DNA from: Acidobacteriota bacterium
Lineage (GTDB): Bacteria > Acidobacteriota > Terriglobia > Acidiferrales > UBA7541
DNA: 37,695 nt
Assembly (NCBI GenBank): GCA_003224075.1
Contig: QHYF01000013.1
Span: 1-37,695, forward strand
Direction: 5' to 3'
Shown: positions 28,801 to 37,103 of the stretch, in pieces
Layout: every line of letters starts with the position of its first letter
How positions within the stretch are numbered: position 1 is the stretch's first letter
Notes under the pieces: generated by a model
Told to the model about the DNA's origin: nothing
Seen by the model: only the letters and a program-made list of their open reading frames with translations
Database searches by the model: none
Translations under genes and position numbers: made by a program

Positions 28801-30036
28801 GAGAAGGAGCGCTACCACGTCGTTTACGGCGCGCGCCTGCGCGTTCAGGACGGTGAGCACGTCACCCATGGCCAGATCCTTGCCGAATGGGATCCGTTCA
28901 CCTTCTCGATCCTGACTGAAACGGCTGGCTCCGTGAAGTTTGACGACCTCCGCCCCGGCTTCACCATCGAAGAGCAAGTCGATGATGTCACCGGCCTGTC
29001 GCAGCTCGTGGTCACGCTGCCCCCTGGCGACGAAAAGCATCAGCCCGCGATCCTCGTACGCGATTCATCCGGCAAGGTCCGTAAAAAGTACCTCATGCCG
29101 TCCCGTGCTCACCTGATGGTGCAGGATGGCGATGACGTACAGGCCGGTGACGTGTTGGCGAAGATCCCTCGCGAGACCACCAAGACCAAAGACATCACCG
29201 GGGGCCTCCCGCGCGTTGTCGAGTTGTTTGAGACCCGCAAGCCGAGAGACCCTGCGGTCATCAGCGAGATCGACGGTGCCGTTCGCTACGGCGAAATCGC
29301 CAAGGGCATGCGCAAAATCTACGTCGAGAGCGAGGATGGCAAAACCACGAAGGAATATTCCATCCCGCGGGGTGTGCACATCAACGTTCAGGAAGGCGAC
29401 CACGTCAAGGCCGGCGAAGCCCTCATCGACGGCCCGCTCAACCTGCACGACTTGCTCGCCGTCCTGGGAGAAAAGTTCACGCAATCGTACCTAGTCAATG
29501 CCATCCAGGAGGTTTACCGCCTCCAGGGCGTGAACATCAACGACAAGCACATCGAGACCATCGCACGGCAAATGATGCGCTGGGTCAAGGTCGAGGATGT
29601 CGGCGACACCTCGTTCCTTCTCGAGGAGCAGGTGGACAAGTTCCGCTTCCGCGAGGAAAACGATGAGGTGCTGAAGCGGGGTGGCCGCCCGGCAACGGGC
29701 CGTCCGCTCCTTCTCGGCATCACCAAGGCGTCGCTCTCGACCGATTCGTTCATTTCCGCTGCGAGCTTCCAGGAAACGACTCGCGTGCTCACGGAAGCTG
29801 CCGTCGCCGGCAAGGTCGACTATCTCCGTGGGCTCAAGGAAAACGTCATCATGGGCCGCCTTATCCCCGCTGGGACGGGCCTCGAGCACTACCGCAGCAT
29901 TCAGTTGTTGACGGAAATGCCCGCGCCTGTTCCGCTCGAGGAGATTCCGGAGGCCGCCGAGCTCACCGCTGAAGAAGCGGCCGCGCTCGACTTCCTCCAG
30001 AAGGACACCGAAGCCGACGCTGCCGCGGAGGGTTAG
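25834..30036 (+). CDS. rpoC: RNA polymerase beta' subunit
   Basis: Beta' carries the catalytic magnesium and the clamp of RNA polymerase. The frame gives 1400 residues from a TTG at 25834. The N-terminal zinc domain has Cys69, Cys71, Cys84 and Cys87. The active site NADFDGD is at 458-464 with Asp460, 462 and 464. The bridge-helix and trigger-loop region around GLMAKPSGEVIETPI and the second zinc site (LTCESRRGVCALCYGR) are present. TTG is chosen because GGGAGGGAGG ends about nine bases before it and the protein then begins MYRSSPYDRAS, as in related beta' subunits. The frame is open a further 26 codons upstream (25756), but that part has no SD and looks non-coding. A strong terminator follows the gene. 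Confidence 0.97.
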   Translation: MYRSSPYDRASLIADFDSIRISLASPEKIRSWSHGEVTKPETINYRTFKPERDGLFCAKIFGPVTDWECLCGKYKRMKHRGVICDKCGVEVTLSKVRRERLGHIELASPCSHVWFFKGLPSRIGYLLDISMRDLERILYFEAFVVVDPGEVAILREREVLLEEKYRELQKEYPGQFTAKMGAEAIKELLRRVEVDKLSEELREKMKADPSLQKRIKYAKRLKVLEAFRKSGNKPEWMILDVIPVLPPELRPLVPLDGGRFATSDLNDLYRRVINRNNRLKKLMELRAPDVIVRNEKRMLQEAVDALFDNGRRGRVLRGTNNRPLKSLSDTLKGKQGRFRQNLLGKRVDYSGRSVIVVGPELKLNQCGLPKKMALELFKPFIYHKLEAQGHCTTIKQAKEMVEQQEPVVWDILEDVIREHPVLLNRAPTLHRLGIQAFEPTLVEGKAIRIHPLVCTAFNADFDGDQMAVHIPLSPESQVEATVLMLSSRNILSPAHGLPLAVPSQDMVLGIYYLTKSKPGAKGEGRVFGATDEVILALEAGEVELLTPIRLRFTGEVIDLITAYDNQDVTHTEPVKMERQFIQTTVGRVIFNSHLPEKFPYVNGLLKKKGVQQLVYYAYLRFGLEDTVVLLDHLKALGFTYATKSGISIGIDDMFIPSDKYKLVDTAEKEGVKVQQQYLDGAITNSERYNKVIAIWGDVTEKVADEMFRSLENQDKEGNINPVYVMADSGARGSKQQIRQLSGMRGLMAKPSGEVIETPITSNFREGLTVLEYFISTHGARKGLADTALKTADSGYLTRRLVDVAQDVIINERDCGTSDGIYVEPIVEAGVEVEPLRDRIVGRVSLDKIKDFEGTVIVDVNQEITEELANQVQAAGIERVRIRSVLTCESRRGVCALCYGRNLATGRMVELGEAVGVIAAQSIGEPGTQLTMRTFHIGGTATRVSERSTLEARNNGVVKFVDLKFVEGRGGTSIAMNRAGLIAIVDEKSREKERYHVVYGARLRVQDGEHVTHGQILAEWDPFTFSILTETAGSVKFDDLRPGFTIEEQVDDVTGLSQLVVTLPPGDEKHQPAILVRDSSGKVRKKYLMPSRAHLMVQDGDDVQAGDVLAKIPRETTKTKDITGGLPRVVELFETRKPRDPAVISEIDGAVRYGEIAKGMRKIYVESEDGKTTKEYSIPRGVHINVQEGDHVKAGEALIDGPLNLHDLLAVLGEKFTQSYLVNAIQEVYRLQGVNINDKHIETIARQMMRWVKVEDVGDTSFLLEEQVDKFRFREENDEVLKRGGRPATGRPLLLGITKASLSTDSFISAASFQETTRVLTEAAVAGKVDYLRGLKENVIMGRLIPAGTGLEHYRSIQLLTEMPAPVPLEEIPEAAELTAEEAAALDFLQKDTEADAAAEG

Positions 30037-30061
30037 CCCTCCGACGTGTGGGAAACAAGCT

Positions 30062-30096
30062 AAACGGCGTCCCGGTTGCGATCGGGACGCCGTTTT
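30062..30096 (+). terminator. Intrinsic terminator after rpoC
   Basis: A perfect 11-bp GC-rich stem, ACGGCGTCCCG / CGGGACGCCGT, with an eight-base loop is followed directly by TTTT. It starts 26 bases after the rpoC stop and closes the tRNA-tuf-rpoBC cluster. It is the clearest terminator in the window. Confidence 0.93.
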
Positions 30097-30150
30097 CATT
30101 GTGCGCAACCGGTACCGGTGTCCTTCAGGAACTTCCGATTGTCGCTTCCA

Positions 30151-30180
30151 TTGCTGAAATGCAGTTGGAATTCCTAAAAT
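30151..30180 (+). promoter_or_regulatory. Possible promoter of the hybrid histidine kinase gene
   Basis: TTGCTG (30151-30156) and TAAAAT (30175-30180) are 18 bases apart. The -10 matches 5 of 6 consensus bases, the -35 only 3. It lies after the rpoC terminator and about 60 bases before the kinase ATG, so a start near 30187 would fit. Support is moderate. Confidence 0.35.
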
Positions 30181-30239
30181 AAACAGGATGCGCATTACCG
30201 ACGGATGCTCGGCAATCATGCGGGGTTCCGCCTAATTTC

Positions 30240-32894
30240 ATGTTCAACGAAGACCACACAGACCAGCGCCCGACCGGCGATTCCTCACGGAGCGCTCATA
30301 GCCACTCCGTGATTTCCTCCCGCTTCGAACAGTTTGAAAAGCGGCAGGGCGAGCTTTGGCGGCTAACCCTCCTTGTCCTTTTTCTCCTTGGGCTGGCTTA
30401 CGCCTGGACATCCTGGGATTCCATCCGTTCTCTTGCGCACCGCTTCGAAGCCTTGCCGATCGGTCTCGTCATCCTGGTGATCCTCTTTACCCTTTACACG
30501 TGGAAAAAGACCCAGGAGATCTCCGAGCTGCGAGGCCTGATGCGTGGCCTGGAACAGCACGAGGTAGTCGCACCAAGCGACAGGCAACTCGATCAGCTAT
30601 TCGAAATCATCTCCCGGTCCCAACAGGGCTATCGCGACCTGATCGACTCTTTCGATGATGTGTTGCTGGCGCTCTCGCTCGACGGCCAGGTTCGCGCTGT
30701 CAACCGCAGCTTTTCCGATCTCGTGGCGACGCCTTTCCAGCAGATTATCGGTCGGCCCCTGAGCGAGTTTGTGCAGGATGGCAGTGGTGAAGGACCGGAG
30801 CTCGTGAAACGCGCGATGCCCCGTTTCCTTGAGCGCCGCCAATGGTCCGGGGTTGTCCAGGTGCGCCTGAAGAGTCACACCGCGGTGTTTTACTTCGACT
30901 GTGTCGCCCACGCCATGATGCGCGACGACCAAATCCATGGCGTCACCGTCCTTGCGCGCGATATATCCGCCCTCCGTAGGAACGAAGCACGTTTCACCGA
31001 ATTGTTTGAGTCGCTCCAGGAAGGCATCTACATCACTACGCCCGAGGGGACCATCTTGGACGCCAATCCCGCCCTAGTGCGCATGCTCGGCTATGATTCC
31101 AAGGAGGAGTTGCTGAAAAGACAGGTCCCTGAGATTTTTGTCGACCGCGCCGAGCGGAAAATCGTCAAGGAGCAGGTTGAGCGCCAGCCGATGATGCAGG
31201 GCCGGGAAATTACGTTAGTCCGCAGGGATGGCACCTCGATTGTTTGTCTGAACACCGCTGGCGCTGTTCGAGATAACGCCGGCCGCGTGGTGCGCTACCA
31301 GGGATCGCTCCTGGACGTTACCGAGCGGCGTGAGATGGAACGCCGCCTCCACCAACAACAGGAATTTGCCCGGCGTCTTGTCGACAACTTCCCCGATCTC
31401 ATCTTGGTGCTCGACACCGCCGCTCATTACACGTTTGTCAGCCCTCGCTGCAAAGAGGTCCTCGGGTACGACGTTGAAGAATTGCAAGACATGGAATTTG
31501 GCGGCCGCACGCACCCCGAGGACTTACCGGCTGCCCTGACACTTTACCGGGACATCGTCGCCGGCAAGCAAACTTTCGCCTCACTGGAAGTTCGCGTACG
31601 CCACAAACAGGGCGATTGGCGCCGCGTCCGATTCAATTTCAGTCCGCTTTGCAACGAAAAAGGGGAAATCGAGGGGGTGGTTCTCTCCGGCCGCGACGTG
31701 ACCGACCTCAAGCGTCTCGAGGAGCAGCTCATCCAGGCGGAAAAACTAGCGGCCATGGGGCAGATGCTCGCTGGTGTCGCCCATGAATTGAACAATCCTC
31801 TCACGGCGATCCTCGGTGTTACCGAACTTCTCCGCGAACGCGAGGGAACCGATGACTCCAGCAAGCGCCAGTTGGATCTTACGCACCGGCAGGCCCGGCG
31901 CGCCGCGCGCATCGTCCAGAATCTTCTCGAATTCTCGCGCCCTGCTTCGCCCCAGAAAAGACCGCTCGACGTCAATAGCCTCCTCGAGCGAACCCTCCAG
32001 TTGCACGAACATTCGCTTCGCCGCAACAACATCGCCGTGGATTTCCGCCCGCAGCCTGATCTTCCCGGCGTGATCGGCGACGCCAACCAGCTTATCCAGG
32101 TTTTTCTGAATCTTGTCACCAACGCCGAGCAGGCCATCCAGGAAATCCGCGACACCGGCCGCATCCAAATCCGTCCCAGTCACAACGATAATCGCGTTAT
32201 GATCACCGTTCAGGATGACGGCATCGGCATCCGCGCGGAAGCGCTTCCGCGCATCTTTGATCCCTTCTACACCACGAAGCGCCCCGGTGGCGGCACCGGC
32301 CTCGGCCTCAGCATCTGCATGTCCATCATTCGTGAGCACGGCGGGAACATCGAGGCCGAAACACTTCCCGCTGGCGGCTCCGCCTTCACGATCTATCTGC
32401 CAGTCGCACCCACTCAGCAGCCAGAGAAGCTTCCCGATCCTTCGCATGCCGGCCTCGTATCATCGGAAGGCGTCAGGCCGCCAGCCGATTCTCTCAAGGG
32501 TCGTGCCGTTCTCGTCCTCGATGACGAAGAAAGCCTTCGCATGCTTCTCCAGGAAGGCCTCTCTGCCCAAGGCTTGCGGGTAGATTGTGCGGCTACCATC
32601 GAAGAAGCCCTCGCCCAGGTCAGGCGCTCCAGCTACGACGTGCTGCTCTGCGATTTGCACCTTTCTCCGGGTGGCTTCGCGACGGAAGGGCGAGACGCCT
32701 CCAGCCACCTCCTAGAAGCTGCCGGGGCGCAAAAGCCCGTCTTGATCTACATGACCGGGGATTTGATTGAAACGGCCCAGGGAACATCCAATCGCAGTGA
32801 ACCTTTCTGCTTGCAAAAGCCCTTCCACACCTCTGATGTGCTCGACATATTGCGGGAGGTCCTCTCGTCCCCCGCCGGGACACGGCACGGTTAG
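30240..32894 (+). CDS. Membrane-bound multi-PAS hybrid sensor histidine kinase
   Basis: An 884-residue hybrid kinase that would sense a signal, autophosphorylate a histidine and pass phosphate to its own receiver. Two hydrophobic helices (about 40-57 and 71-87) anchor it, with almost no periplasmic loop. Three PAS-type domains follow (starting near 128, 247 and 373). The HisKA domain has AGVAHELNNP with phospho-acceptor His515. The ATPase domain has N box NLVTNAEQAI, G1 DDGIGI and G2 GGGTGLGLSI. After a linker comes a C-terminal receiver with acidic pair in LVLDDEE, phospho-acceptor Asp805 in LLCDLHL, and the conserved Lys in LQKPF. No partner regulator or Hpt protein is nearby, so its output is unknown. 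The ATG has a poor SD. Confidence 0.92.
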   Translation: MFNEDHTDQRPTGDSSRSAHSHSVISSRFEQFEKRQGELWRLTLLVLFLLGLAYAWTSWDSIRSLAHRFEALPIGLVILVILFTLYTWKKTQEISELRGLMRGLEQHEVVAPSDRQLDQLFEIISRSQQGYRDLIDSFDDVLLALSLDGQVRAVNRSFSDLVATPFQQIIGRPLSEFVQDGSGEGPELVKRAMPRFLERRQWSGVVQVRLKSHTAVFYFDCVAHAMMRDDQIHGVTVLARDISALRRNEARFTELFESLQEGIYITTPEGTILDANPALVRMLGYDSKEELLKRQVPEIFVDRAERKIVKEQVERQPMMQGREITLVRRDGTSIVCLNTAGAVRDNAGRVVRYQGSLLDVTERREMERRLHQQQEFARRLVDNFPDLILVLDTAAHYTFVSPRCKEVLGYDVEELQDMEFGGRTHPEDLPAALTLYRDIVAGKQTFASLEVRVRHKQGDWRRVRFNFSPLCNEKGEIEGVVLSGRDVTDLKRLEEQLIQAEKLAAMGQMLAGVAHELNNPLTAILGVTELLREREGTDDSSKRQLDLTHRQARRAARIVQNLLEFSRPASPQKRPLDVNSLLERTLQLHEHSLRRNNIAVDFRPQPDLPGVIGDANQLIQVFLNLVTNAEQAIQEIRDTGRIQIRPSHNDNRVMITVQDDGIGIRAEALPRIFDPFYTTKRPGGGTGLGLSICMSIIREHGGNIEAETLPAGGSAFTIYLPVAPTQQPEKLPDPSHAGLVSSEGVRPPADSLKGRAVLVLDDEESLRMLLQEGLSAQGLRVDCAATIEEALAQVRRSSYDVLLCDLHLSPGGFATEGRDASSHLLEAAGAQKPVLIYMTGDLIETAQGTSNRSEPFCLQKPFHTSDVLDILREVLSSPAGTRHG

Positions 32895-32995
32895 ACTTAG
32901 ATAAGCGAAGATTCTTTTTCTTTCCGTTTTCTCCGGCTTTACACCCAGGGCAGCAGGATTCGCCCGCCTCTGAGTTCTCCCTGCTTTCCGCGAAT

Positions 32996-33991
32996 TCAGT
33001 GATCGTTTTTCTTTTTCGGAGGCGTCGTGGGTTTCACGCCCGTGGTGGGGTCCACTCCAAAGTCCCACACGAACAGGTTCATGCCGTCCGGCAAAATCTC
33101 GGCAAGCGCGTATTCACCTGGCGGGAGAGGTTCGCTCAACGTGAAACGAAAGACAGTTGGCGCAATTTCCCAGCGTTGGATCGAAATCGTAGCGCGTTTC
33201 TCCTCCATTTGCTCTCCGAACAGGCTCCTAATCGATTCCAACTGCCGCTTATTGCTTTTCACCGTTGCCCGCACGAGTTCCACTTCTGGTCCCGATTCTC
33301 CCGGCCGGCTGCTCTTCACGATTGGCGTGGTACGGTCCGGATCGGGCGGCGCCTCGCGCAGGTAAAACTCCACCTGCGCGTTCGTCACCCGGGTCTTGGC
33401 CTTCGGACCTGGGATTTCTACGTTGCGTTTGCTTGGCACGATCGGGATGGGCGAAAGCACCTGCTTGAGAAACTGTTTCTTATCCGTCTTGACCTCCGAG
33501 CCCACCTGCTCCAGGGGCGCTACGTATTTTCCTTCGACCACGAACATTCCTTCTCCCGGCGGCAAGAAAACCCCTGGCGCCACTTGGAGGCTTGCATCCA
33601 CATCCATGACTGTTTCAATTCTCTGAGCTTGCTCCTGCGTGTGGATCTTCTGGGCGAGTGCATCTTCCTCGCTTTGTTCTGCCGCCTCGGCCTTCGCCGT
33701 CGCATCCCAATCCACCATGGCGGCAGGGATCTCTTCCCAATCGCCTCGTTCAGCGCTGTAATAGCGGACCCGTTCCCCGCTTCGCTTATAGCTTCGGACC
33801 AACTGAAACGTTCCGTCCTTCAGAACGAGCTTCTTTCCCCGCGGCAGTACGGGCATTCCCGTCTGCGACTCCTTGTTCGTACTTTGCGCCGGAGCGACGG
33901 ATTGCTCCTTCTGGGGAGGGGTACTGCCTGGGATGCACGTCAGAAGAGCGACGCAATAGATTGGAGTGAAGTTCTTGGACGATCCCGTCAT
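32996..33991 (-). CDS. Putative exported or lipoprotein of unknown function
   Basis: A 331-residue protein I do not recognise. The N-terminus has a short hydrophobic stretch reading IYCVALLTCIPGST. Cys19 could be a lipoprotein cysteine, but threonine before it is not the usual Gly, Ala or Ser. A Gln/Ser/Thr-rich linker follows, then a segment with SGERVRYYSAERGDWEEIPAAMVDW near residues 71-95. Further on are two beta-rich, Pro-rich regions, with GVFLPPGEGMFVVEGKYV around 140-157 and PLPPGEYALAEILPDGMNLFVWDFGVD near the end. The tail is basic (PPKKKNDH). This composition fits an extracytoplasmic envelope protein. Its stop is 101 bases from the convergent kinase gene. ATG 33991 has AGGGTAAGG upstream. 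Confidence 0.7.
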   Translation of the reverse strand: MTGSSKNFTPIYCVALLTCIPGSTPPQKEQSVAPAQSTNKESQTGMPVLPRGKKLVLKDGTFQLVRSYKRSGERVRYYSAERGDWEEIPAAMVDWDATAKAEAAEQSEEDALAQKIHTQEQAQRIETVMDVDASLQVAPGVFLPPGEGMFVVEGKYVAPLEQVGSEVKTDKKQFLKQVLSPIPIVPSKRNVEIPGPKAKTRVTNAQVEFYLREAPPDPDRTTPIVKSSRPGESGPEVELVRATVKSNKRQLESIRSLFGEQMEEKRATISIQRWEIAPTVFRFTLSEPLPPGEYALAEILPDGMNLFVWDFGVDPTTGVKPTTPPKKKNDH

Positions 33992-34161
33992 TCGGCCTTA
34001 CCCTATGGTGTGCGATGCCTGTGAGGCGGTCCGGTTTGCCTCTATGGCGAGCATACCCCCGTGCCTTTCTAACCTGCAACCTGGGCCTTGGCCTCCAGAA
34101 ACACGAATGGCTCCACGACCTCGCCGTGGAGCCACCCAAATCTCAAATGGAATCTAGCGCT

Positions 34162-34380
34162 TCAGTGCGAGCATTTCGGAAAGAGCGTCACCAGAACCAT
34201 CAGGTCCGAAAGCGTGAACAGCCACTGGTCCGCATTGATACCTGCCGCTTCCGCTGCCCGCGCGATAAAGCCCAGGTGGCGGCTCTTGGCGAAATTGTGC
34301 ACGTGCTCGACGCAAATGCCGGTCAAGCTCGCCACTTCCGAATCGGTGAAGATCTTTTGGCTCGACTTCACAGTAACCAT
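34162..34380 (-). CDS. Small helix-turn-helix protein (MerR/excisionase-like)
   Basis: A 72-residue protein whose middle, FTDSEVASLTGICVEHVHNF, looks like the HTH of MerR or excisionase-type DNA-binding proteins. A second part follows with HLGFIARAAEAAG and WLFTLSDLMVL, resembling the residual wing. No effector domain is present. ATG 34380 is supported by GAGGAG eight bases upstream. An in-frame start 12 codons earlier would overlap that SD. It may be transcribed with the downstream unknown-protein gene (170 bases away). The 232-base gap before it, up to the DinB gene, is A/T-richer than average and contains CTAGTAC twice (34502 and 34568), but no promoter I would call. DNA binding is inferred from the HTH only. 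Confidence 0.65.
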   Translation of the reverse strand: MVTVKSSQKIFTDSEVASLTGICVEHVHNFAKSRHLGFIARAAEAAGINADQWLFTLSDLMVLVTLFPKCSH

Positions 34381-34612
34381 GGCCCTAGCTCCTCTACTCC
34401 GCCGCACATCGGCCACACTTTCTTTGATGCTTTGTGTAGCTTAGGCGCTGCATTTTTTCTGAGCAATAGTCGTTCCGTTCCGAAGGCCAAAAACGAAGTG
34501 CCTAGTACTTTCTCTCTAAAGCCCGGCAAAAACAGCGCTTTTCCACATTTTCCCACACCGAAAACGTCTAGTACGAAGGGAAAACAAAGGAACAGCAAGA
34601 GGCAAAAATGTT

Positions 34613-35152
34613 CTACTTTTGCAATCTCCTTACTGTTTTCGGTAGGCTGGCGACGATCTCTCTCATCTGTTTTGTGTGGCGCAGCTCATGAGAGGCGATC
34701 AATTGGAACCACTGATAAGTGTTGAGCGTTCCCAGAAACGCCTGGGGCATGTGGTACTTGTTCAGATCGCGTTCCTTCGTTTCCTCAATAAATGCCAGGG
34801 TTCGTTCACGAACCCGCCGGAGCTCCGCGAGCATCTCTTCTTTTTCGCGCACCAGTTGAGGGTCGAGAGGAATTGGCGTCTTTCGACGGATCAGACGGGA
34901 TTCGACCAGAGCCATCGGAACATGGAATCGCCTGAAAAAAGGCAGCGATTTGGGCGGCTTCTCGAGCAACTCATCAGCACGGCCAATGATGGCTCGCTCG
35001 ACCATGATCAAATGGCCGACCAGTTCCCCAGCCGACCACTGGCCGTCGCTGGGGCTCGTCTTCCATAGGTCCGGCGGCACAGCATCGGCGGCGCGCAACA
35101 ATTCTCTCTGCGCGCGAGCCAAATTCTGGATAATCCTCACCGGGGTTGGCAC
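34613..35152 (-). CDS. DinB-like (YfiT/DUF1569-type) putative metal-dependent protein
   Basis: A 179-residue helical protein of the DinB four-helix-bundle superfamily, whose members bind a metal with three histidines. Visible candidates are His47 in GELVGHLIMVE and the two histidines of ASHELRHTKQM near the C-terminus. The opening with LLRAADAVPPDLWKTSPSDGQWSAGELVGH is the usual first-helix pattern. Some relatives are thiol-dependent transferases, others have no known activity. The start is GTG at 35152 with a GAGAG-type SD. It follows gatA by 26 bases on the same strand, so it may be the last gene of the gatC-gatA unit. Its specific reaction cannot be told. Confidence 0.82.
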   Translation of the reverse strand: MPTPVRIIQNLARAQRELLRAADAVPPDLWKTSPSDGQWSAGELVGHLIMVERAIIGRADELLEKPPKSLPFFRRFHVPMALVESRLIRRKTPIPLDPQLVREKEEMLAELRRVRERTLAFIEETKERDLNKYHMPQAFLGTLNTYQWFQLIASHELRHTKQMREIVASLPKTVRRLQK

Positions 35153-35178
35153 GTTCTCTCGATCAACTCGCAGAAATG

Positions 35179-36618
35179 TCAGACGCTGGCGCCGCCGGCC
35201 TGCTCGAATGCGTGTGCCAGTTGCAAGACGCGTGCTTCTCCAAAAGCCGAACCAAAGATTTGCAACCCGACCGGCAGCTTTCCGCCGACTTTGCCACAGG
35301 GCACTGAAATACCTGGGACGCCTGCGAGTGAGCCTGTAACTGTATATATATCAGCTAGATACATTTGAAGGGGGTCGTCCGTGCGCTCGCCCAGTTTGAA
35401 CGCCGGCACCGGCGAGGTTGGCGTCAGAATGGCATCCACTTTCGTAAACGCATCGCGGAAATCCTGGGCGATCAGGGAACGCACTCTTTGCCCCTTCAGG
35501 TAGTAAGCGTCGTAATAACCCGCCGACAGGACGTACGTGCCAAGCACAATCCGCCGCTTCACTTCCGCGCCAAATCCCGCGCCTCGTGTCTTGCGATACA
35601 TCGAGAGCAGGGAATCGCCATGCACGCGCAAGCCATAACGCACGCCGTCATACCTGGCCAGGTTGGAACTGGCTTCCGCCGTCGCGATGATGTAGTAAGC
35701 CGCGATGGCGTAATCCGTGTGCGGCATGCGGATTTCAACCAGTCCGCATCCCAGCTTCTTGAAGATTGCGATGCCCGCCTCGATCTTCTGCCGGACGCCT
35801 GCTTCCATCCCCTCGCCGAAATACTCTTTCGGGATGCCCAGTCGTAGTCCCTTCACAGGTTTCTCAAGCTCTGCGCGATAGTCCGGTACGGGCGTCGTTG
35901 TTGAGGTCGAGTCGTGTGGGTCGCGCCCTGCGACGACCTGCAGAATTGCCGCGACATCTCCCACATTGGTAGCCAACGGCCCAATCCGATCCAGCGACGA
36001 CGCAAACGCAATCAACCCGTAACGGGAGACGCGTCCGTAACTGCCCATCATCGCGGGAATCCCGCAAAGCGCTCCAGGTTGGCGGATCGATCCCCCCGTG
36101 TCCGTTCCCAGCGCCGCCACGGCCAGCCCTGCCGCAACGGCCGCCGCAGAACCCCCGCTTGAGCCGCCGGGTACGCGGTCCGGCGCCACAGGGTTCTTCA
36201 CCGGTCCATAAGCGGAGTTCTCGTTCGAACTGCCCATCGCAAATTCGTCGCAGTTCGTTTTGCCGAGAATGACCGCACCGGCCGCTTCCAGCCGCTCGAC
36301 GGCCGTGGCATCGTAAGCCGGAATATGATTTTCGAGAATCTTCGACCCGCAAGTCGTTTTAATGCCGCGTGTGCTGATCACGTCTTTGATCGCCACGGGC
36401 ACGCCGGCCAGCGGCGGCAACGGCTTTCCCGCAGCCACCAGCGCATCAATCTTGTCCGTTTGCCTCCGAGCGCGCTCCGGCGACAACGCCAGATACGCAT
36501 TCAGCTCCGGATTTCGCGCCTCAATTCGCTTATAAAACTCGCCTGCCAGTTCCCCTGCCGAAATCTTCTTCGCCGCCAGGGCTTCCCTCACGCCGTCAAT
36601 TGTCCAGTTCGTCGTCAT
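35179..36618 (-). CDS. gatA: Asp/Glu-tRNA amidotransferase subunit A
   Basis: GatA releases ammonia from glutamine for GatB to amidate Glu-tRNA(Gln) or Asp-tRNA(Asn). The 479-residue amidase-signature protein has the catalytic Lys78 in VAIKDV, the cis-Ser153 in GGSSGGSAAA and the nucleophile Ser177 in DTGGSIRQPG. The spacing matches the Lys-Ser-Ser triad known in S. aureus GatA, shifted by one. The start is set at ATG 36618. A GTG at 36645 overlaps the gatC stop by one base and would add nine residues. Neither has a strong SD, and 36618 fits the family N-terminus (MTTNWTID). gatC lies directly upstream; gatB is not in the window. Confidence 0.95.
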   Translation of the reverse strand: MTTNWTIDGVREALAAKKISAGELAGEFYKRIEARNPELNAYLALSPERARRQTDKIDALVAAGKPLPPLAGVPVAIKDVISTRGIKTTCGSKILENHIPAYDATAVERLEAAGAVILGKTNCDEFAMGSSNENSAYGPVKNPVAPDRVPGGSSGGSAAAVAAGLAVAALGTDTGGSIRQPGALCGIPAMMGSYGRVSRYGLIAFASSLDRIGPLATNVGDVAAILQVVAGRDPHDSTSTTTPVPDYRAELEKPVKGLRLGIPKEYFGEGMEAGVRQKIEAGIAIFKKLGCGLVEIRMPHTDYAIAAYYIIATAEASSNLARYDGVRYGLRVHGDSLLSMYRKTRGAGFGAEVKRRIVLGTYVLSAGYYDAYYLKGQRVRSLIAQDFRDAFTKVDAILTPTSPVPAFKLGERTDDPLQMYLADIYTVTGSLAGVPGISVPCGKVGGKLPVGLQIFGSAFGEARVLQLAHAFEQAGGASV

Positions 36619-36644
36619 GCTATCTCGCCGCTTGTCACTCGCCA

Positions 36645-36947
36645 CTACCTCTCAATCACCTTCGGCACCCGAAAATACGGCGGCTCGGGATCGGGCGCGT
36701 GTTTTAGGACGTCCTCAGCCACCGCGCACGGCACCACCAGGTCCTCCCGCAGCGTTGCGTCCGCCTGCTGATCACCAGTCAGAACTTGCGCCATCGGCTC
36801 AACCTTGGCGGTGTCCAGCTCGTTCAGCTTCCCGATGTATTCCAGAATCTCGTCAATTTGCGCGCGGTACGTCTCCAGCTCCGTCTCGCTCAAATCGAGA
36901 TAGGCCAGCTCCGCCACACGCATCACGTCTTCCCGGCTGATTTTCAA
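36645..36947 (-). CDS. gatC: Asp/Glu-tRNA amidotransferase subunit C
   Basis: GatC is the small belt subunit that stabilises GatA-GatB. The 100-residue protein begins KISREDVMRVAELAYLDLSE and ends EPPYFRVPKVIER, both diagnostic. The start is most likely TTG at 36947, with AGGA about ten bases upstream. An ATG 17 codons earlier (36998) would add a Cys-rich stretch not seen in the family. Its stop is 26 bases before the preferred gatA ATG, so translation of the two is probably coupled. No promoter is evident in the 156-base gap to the next gene. Confidence 0.9.
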   Translation of the reverse strand: MKISREDVMRVAELAYLDLSETELETYRAQIDEILEYIGKLNELDTAKVEPMAQVLTGDQQADATLREDLVVPCAVAEDVLKHAPDPEPPYFRVPKVIER

Positions 36948-37103
36948 AGCGCGATTTCCTGCTTCACAGAGGTTCAGACAACAGCAAAATTCTAGCACAC
37001 CACTGCAGCGTCATCGGCGCCACCCGTTGCAGGGGAAATCGCGAGCTAGTGGCCTGACACTCGCTTGATATGAGACTTCGGTCGCGGTTTTGCAGGTCTC
37101 TTA

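Noticed and set aside
27259..29040. 593-codon open frame antisense to rpoC
   Set aside because: It mirrors the strongly C-ending codon use of rpoC, has no SD, and its protein is rich in Asp, Leu and Val with no family pattern. It is a shadow of rpoC.
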